Assembly: GCA_900472625.1 (NCBI GenBank)
Contig: UCIT01000026.1
Location: forward strand, 186,001 to 250,000
Length of the DNA stretch: 64,000 bases
Direction: 5' to 3'
Source of the DNA: Hyphomicrobiales bacterium
GTDB lineage: Bacteria > Pseudomonadota > Alphaproteobacteria > Rhizobiales > Rhizobiaceae
The position numbers and the translations under genes were made by a program. Shown one piece after another: positions 59,466 to 64,000 of this stretch (position 1 is the stretch's first letter; each line of letters opens with the position of its first letter). The notes under the pieces were generated by a model that saw nothing but the letters and a program-made list of their open reading frames with translations, was not told where the DNA came from and searched no databases.

Positions 59466-60004
59466 GGCGAGACCTCCTTCGCGGCATCGGGCGTGATATC
59501 GTCCGGTGTGGTGGATACACGTGTCCGCTCAGCGTTGGCATAGGTGACGGCCCGCCTAGCCGCGGCAAGAATTTCCATATGCGTTCCGCAACGGCAAAGA
59601 TGATGGCGCAATGCCTCGCGGATCGCCTCCTCGTCCGGATTGGCACTACGATTGAGCAGGGCGGCGGTGGCGATGATCATGCCGTTCAGGCAATATCCGC
59701 ATTGCGCGGCAGCTTCGTCGATAAAAGCAGCCTGCACAGGATGCAGATGCTCGGGCGTTCCGAGACCCTCGAGCGTGGTAACGCGGCGCGCGCCGACGGC
59801 GCGGAGTGGTATGGTGCACGAGCGCACGGCACGACCATCGACCAGAACGGCGCAAGCGCCACATTCGCCGAGCCCGCAGCCGTATTTTGGGCCATTGAGG
59901 GAGAGATCGTTTCTAAGGATATAGAGAAGCGGTGTTTCCGGGCTTGCTTCGACGCTCTCGACGGCATCGTTCACATTCAAACTGAAGCAAACTGGCATTG
60001 TCAA
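59462..60004 (-). CDS. nicA: Nicotinate dehydrogenase subunit A (2Fe-2S)
   Basis: 180 residues from TTG 60004, which has GGAGGG at ideal spacing; an ATG lies two codons in. Two 2Fe-2S clusters: the plant-ferredoxin type CGLGECGAC...C and the helical C-terminal type CGYC...CRCG. The C-terminus is about 25 residues longer than needed (after ARRAVTYANAE). Transfers electrons from the Mo centre to the cytochrome domains of NicB. Stop and nicB start overlap (GTGA). Divergent from nicC. Confidence 0.94.
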   Translation of the reverse strand: MTMPVCFSLNVNDAVESVEASPETPLLYILRNDLSLNGPKYGCGLGECGACAVLVDGRAVRSCTIPLRAVGARRVTTLEGLGTPEHLHPVQAAFIDEAAAQCGYCLNGMIIATAALLNRSANPDEEAIREALRHHLCRCGTHMEILAAARRAVTYANAERTRVSTTPDDITPDAAKEVSP

Positions 60005-60156
60005 GACAGGCCCTCCGCAGCGGAGAGCTTAACACAGACCACGCCTTTTCCCATCGGCCGTACCGCTACGCAGCAGACGCCGCCCCGACGTCCACAAACC
60101 ATAACGATGCGACAGTCACCGACTTTTCGCATCTATTGCCCCTTTTATTATTAATA

Positions 60157-60168
60157 AGTGCATACGCT
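60157..60168. promoter_or_regulatory. nic operator candidate, nicA side
   Basis: AGTGCATACGCT lies 153 bp upstream of nicA. It matches the reverse complement of the site at 60286-60297 in 11 of 12 positions. Two such sites in opposite orientation bracket the divergent nicA/nicC promoters, so coordinated control of both arms is likely. Confidence 0.6.
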
Positions 60169-60244
60169 TTATAATGACAAAAGACAAGTCGGATTTTGCC
60201 GTCGGCAATTTGCTATAATATTCAATTAGCGATCTAATTTCTGA

Positions 60245-62295
<2,051 letters not shown>

Positions 62296-62368
62296 TCGAG
62301 GCGGCGGTGGATCGATGATCTGCCGCCGTTTGTTTCGCAGCCGCTTTGTAAAGCAGAGGATTTCATCC

Positions 62369-63121
62369 GTGCAGAAATACTACCGTATCGGTCAGATCGT
62401 TCCGAGCTCCAACACCACGATGGAGACCGAAATTCCCGCCATGCTGACGGCGCGTCAGTCCATCCGTCCCGAGCGCTTCACCTTCCACTCCAGCCGCATG
62501 CGGATGAAGAAGGTCGTGAAGGAGGAGCTCGCGGCGATGGATGCCGAGTCCGACCGTTGCGCCGTCGAGCTCTCCGACGCCCGCGTCGATGTTCTGGGCT
62601 ATGCCTGCCTCGTCGCCATCATGGCGATGGGCCTCGGCTATCACCGCCAATCGGAAAAGCGCCTGACGGGCCGCACCATCGATGAGGGCACCAACATTCC
62701 CGTCGTCACCAGCGCCGGCGCCCTGATCGAAGGCCTGAAGGTGATGAAGGCGAAGAAGATCGCCGTCGTCGCGCCCTACATGAAGCCGCTGACGGAACTG
62801 GTCGTCGACTATATCCGCGAGGAAGGCTTCGAGGTCATGGATTATCGCGCGCTCGAAATCCCCGACAATCTCGATGTCGCCCGCCACGATCCGGAAAACC
62901 TGCCTGCCATCGTGCAGACACTTGATCTGGCCGACGTCGACGTGATCGTTTTGTCGGCATGTGTGCAGATGCCGTCGCTGCCCGTGATCGCCAAGGTCGA
63001 GGCCATGACCGGCAAGCCTGTTCTGACCGCCGCCGTGGCGACCACCTATTGCATGCTGAAGAAGCTTGGCCTGGAAGCGGTCGTGCCCGGCGCCGGCGCG
63101 CTTCTCTCCGGCGCCTACTGA
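62369..63121 (+). CDS. nicE: Maleate isomerase
   Basis: 250 residues from GTG 62369 with AGAGGA eight bases upstream. Asp/Glu racemase superfamily, with the two catalytic cysteines Cys80 (LGYACLVAIM) and Cys198 (LSACVQMPS). It isomerises maleate to fumarate without cofactor. The size matches NicE of Pseudomonas putida. A 73-bp gap separates it from nicD. Confidence 0.94.
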   Translation: MQKYYRIGQIVPSSNTTMETEIPAMLTARQSIRPERFTFHSSRMRMKKVVKEELAAMDAESDRCAVELSDARVDVLGYACLVAIMAMGLGYHRQSEKRLTGRTIDEGTNIPVVTSAGALIEGLKVMKAKKIAVVAPYMKPLTELVVDYIREEGFEVMDYRALEIPDNLDVARHDPENLPAIVQTLDLADVDVIVLSACVQMPSLPVIAKVEAMTGKPVLTAAVATTYCMLKKLGLEAVVPGAGALLSGAY

Positions 63122-63134
63122 GAAGGGACCGAGC

Positions 63135-63776
63135 ATGCAGAGCGCGGAAAGCAACTACCAGGGTGTATGGGGCAATCGCATCGGCTTCGGCCAGCGTCCG
63201 GCGCTCCTCGTCATCGACTTCCTGAAGGGCTACACCACTGAAGGCGCCCCTCTTTATGCGCCCGGCGTCGTTGAAGCCGTGGCGCAGACGCCTGCGCTGA
63301 TCGAGGCCGCCCGCAAGGCCGGCATCCCGGTCATCCACACGCGCATCCTCTATCTTGCCGAAAACTGCGCCGATGGCGGCATGTGGGTGAAGAAGTCGCC
63401 GGTCATGAGAGGCATGGTCGAGGGCAATGTGCTCGCCGAATTCTGCGACGGCGTCGAGCCCGCCAATGGCGAACTCGTCATCGTCAAGCAGTATGCCAGC
63501 GCCTTCTTCGGCACCAGCCTTGCCTCGCAGCTGCATGCGCAGGGCATCGACACCGTGATCATGGCCGGCTGCTCGACCAGTGGCTGCATCCGCGCCACCG
63601 CCGTCGATGCCGTCCAGCACGGCTTCCGCGGCATCGTCGTGCGCGAATGCGTCGGCGACCGCCACCCGGATCCGCACAATGCCAACCTCTTCGATATCGA
63701 CAGCAAGTATGGCGATGTTGTTTCGAGGGAGGAGGCGATTGCCGAAATCGCCAAGTCCAAATCCGACTGTCCGTAA
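63135..63776 (+). CDS. nicF: Maleamate amidohydrolase
   Basis: 213-residue isochorismatase-fold amidase. The triad is Asp28 (LLVIDFLKGY), Lys118 (VKQYASAFFGT) and Cys151 (GCSTSGCIRATAVDA). It hydrolyses maleamate to maleate and ammonia. AGAAGGGACC lies before the ATG, 13 bp after nicE. Confidence 0.94.
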   Translation: MQSAESNYQGVWGNRIGFGQRPALLVIDFLKGYTTEGAPLYAPGVVEAVAQTPALIEAARKAGIPVIHTRILYLAENCADGGMWVKKSPVMRGMVEGNVLAEFCDGVEPANGELVIVKQYASAFFGTSLASQLHAQGIDTVIMAGCSTSGCIRATAVDAVQHGFRGIVVRECVGDRHPDPHNANLFDIDSKYGDVVSREEAIAEIAKSKSDCP

Positions 63777-63820
63777 CTGTACGAAGCGATTAAGTCTTCT
63801 AGCAAAATAAGGGAACGAGC

Positions 63821-64000
63821 ATGGATCAGTTCAGCTTCACGGAAATCTGCCTGCATCAGTTGAAGATGTCGGGCGTTCACGAGGGCGAAAAGCTTATCGT
63901 CCTGACGCAGGGCAATGAGCGTCTCGACTACGCCGACGCCTTTATGGCGGCGGGCATGCGCCTCGGCGCCAAAATGTATCACATGCGTCTGCCCCCGGTT
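63821..64000 (+). CDS. nicX: 2,5-dihydroxypyridine 5,6-dioxygenase, N-terminal part only
   Basis: The first 60 residues (MDQFSFTEICLHQLKMSGVH...AKMYHMRLPPV) run off the right edge. AAGGGAACG lies before the ATG. The N-terminus resembles NicX-type M29-like Fe(II) dioxygenases (helical start, then EGEKLIVLTQGN and LGAKMYHMRLP). Position after nicF makes ring cleavage of 2,5-dihydroxypyridine to N-formylmaleamate the expected role. Metal ligands lie beyond the window. Confidence 0.8.
   Translation, partial: MDQFSFTEICLHQLKMSGVHEGEKLIVLTQGNERLDYADAFMAAGMRLGAKMYHMRLPPV

Noticed and set aside
57564..59543. Long plus-strand reading frame (659 codons) opposite nicB
   Set aside because: It is the shadow frame of a strongly conserved Mo-hydroxylase gene and encodes no recognisable motif.

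Overview
The window looks like an accessory, catabolism-rich replicon segment (megaplasmid or second chromosome) of a member of the Rhizobiaceae (Rhizobium/Agrobacterium group). This rests on the high-GC codon use, a DUF1127 gene next to anti-Shine-Dalgarno hairpins of the alphaproteobacterial 'cuckoo RNA' type, a pqqABCDE operon, and many ABC importers for plant-derived compounds. I see no rRNA, tRNA, insertion sequence, phage gene or CRISPR array.

Layout. 1-5.3 kb: a TonB-dependent siderophore receptor, a divergent LysR regulator and an OmpR/EnvZ-type two-component pair. 5.6-6.4 kb: two small hypothetical genes. 6.4-8.6 kb: ethanolamine ammonia-lyase eutBC. 8.97-9.45 kb: a DUF1127 gene followed on the same strand by four tandem hairpins, each with CCUCCUCCC in its loop. 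9.6-18 kb: a DnaQ-type exonuclease, a ferric-iron-type ABC transporter and pqqABCDE. 18.2-22.4 kb: two aldo/keto reductases, an MFS exporter and its LysR regulator.

23-37.6 kb: a near-complete D-apiose/D-apionate catabolic locus under a GntR/FCD regulator. It encodes a sugar ABC importer, D-apiose dehydrogenase (apsD), D-apionate lactonase (apnL), D-apionate oxidoisomerase (apnO), 3-oxo-isoapionate kinase (oiaK), a RuBisCO-like decarboxylase (oiaX), two tetrulose-phosphate isomerases (lerI, derI) and a DhaKL kinase. The expected end product is D-erythrose 4-phosphate. Two copies of a likely GntR operator sit before oiaX and before apnO. 37.7-40.3 kb: a DUF763 protein and a secreted Gly/Ser/Asn-rich protein with an exact 102-residue tandem duplication.

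40.6-64 kb: a nicotinate-degradation locus. nicCDEFX runs rightward and is cut by the window edge. nicAB (molybdenum hydroxylase fused to a three-heme cytochrome c) runs leftward and leads, on one strand with short gaps, into a GH106-type alpha-L-rhamnosidase, an MGH1/GH63-like glycosidase, a Pot-type ABC importer, a cysteine hydrolase, a MarR regulator, a GH3 beta-glucosidase, a split XdhC and a MoeA-MocA fusion. Glycosidases and importer are thus embedded between a molybdo-hydroxylase and its likely maturation factors. My main hypothesis is that this roughly 24-kb block is one system for importing and deglycosylating a plant glycoside, with a pyridine (nicotinate-like) aglycone passing to NicAB and NicC-X.
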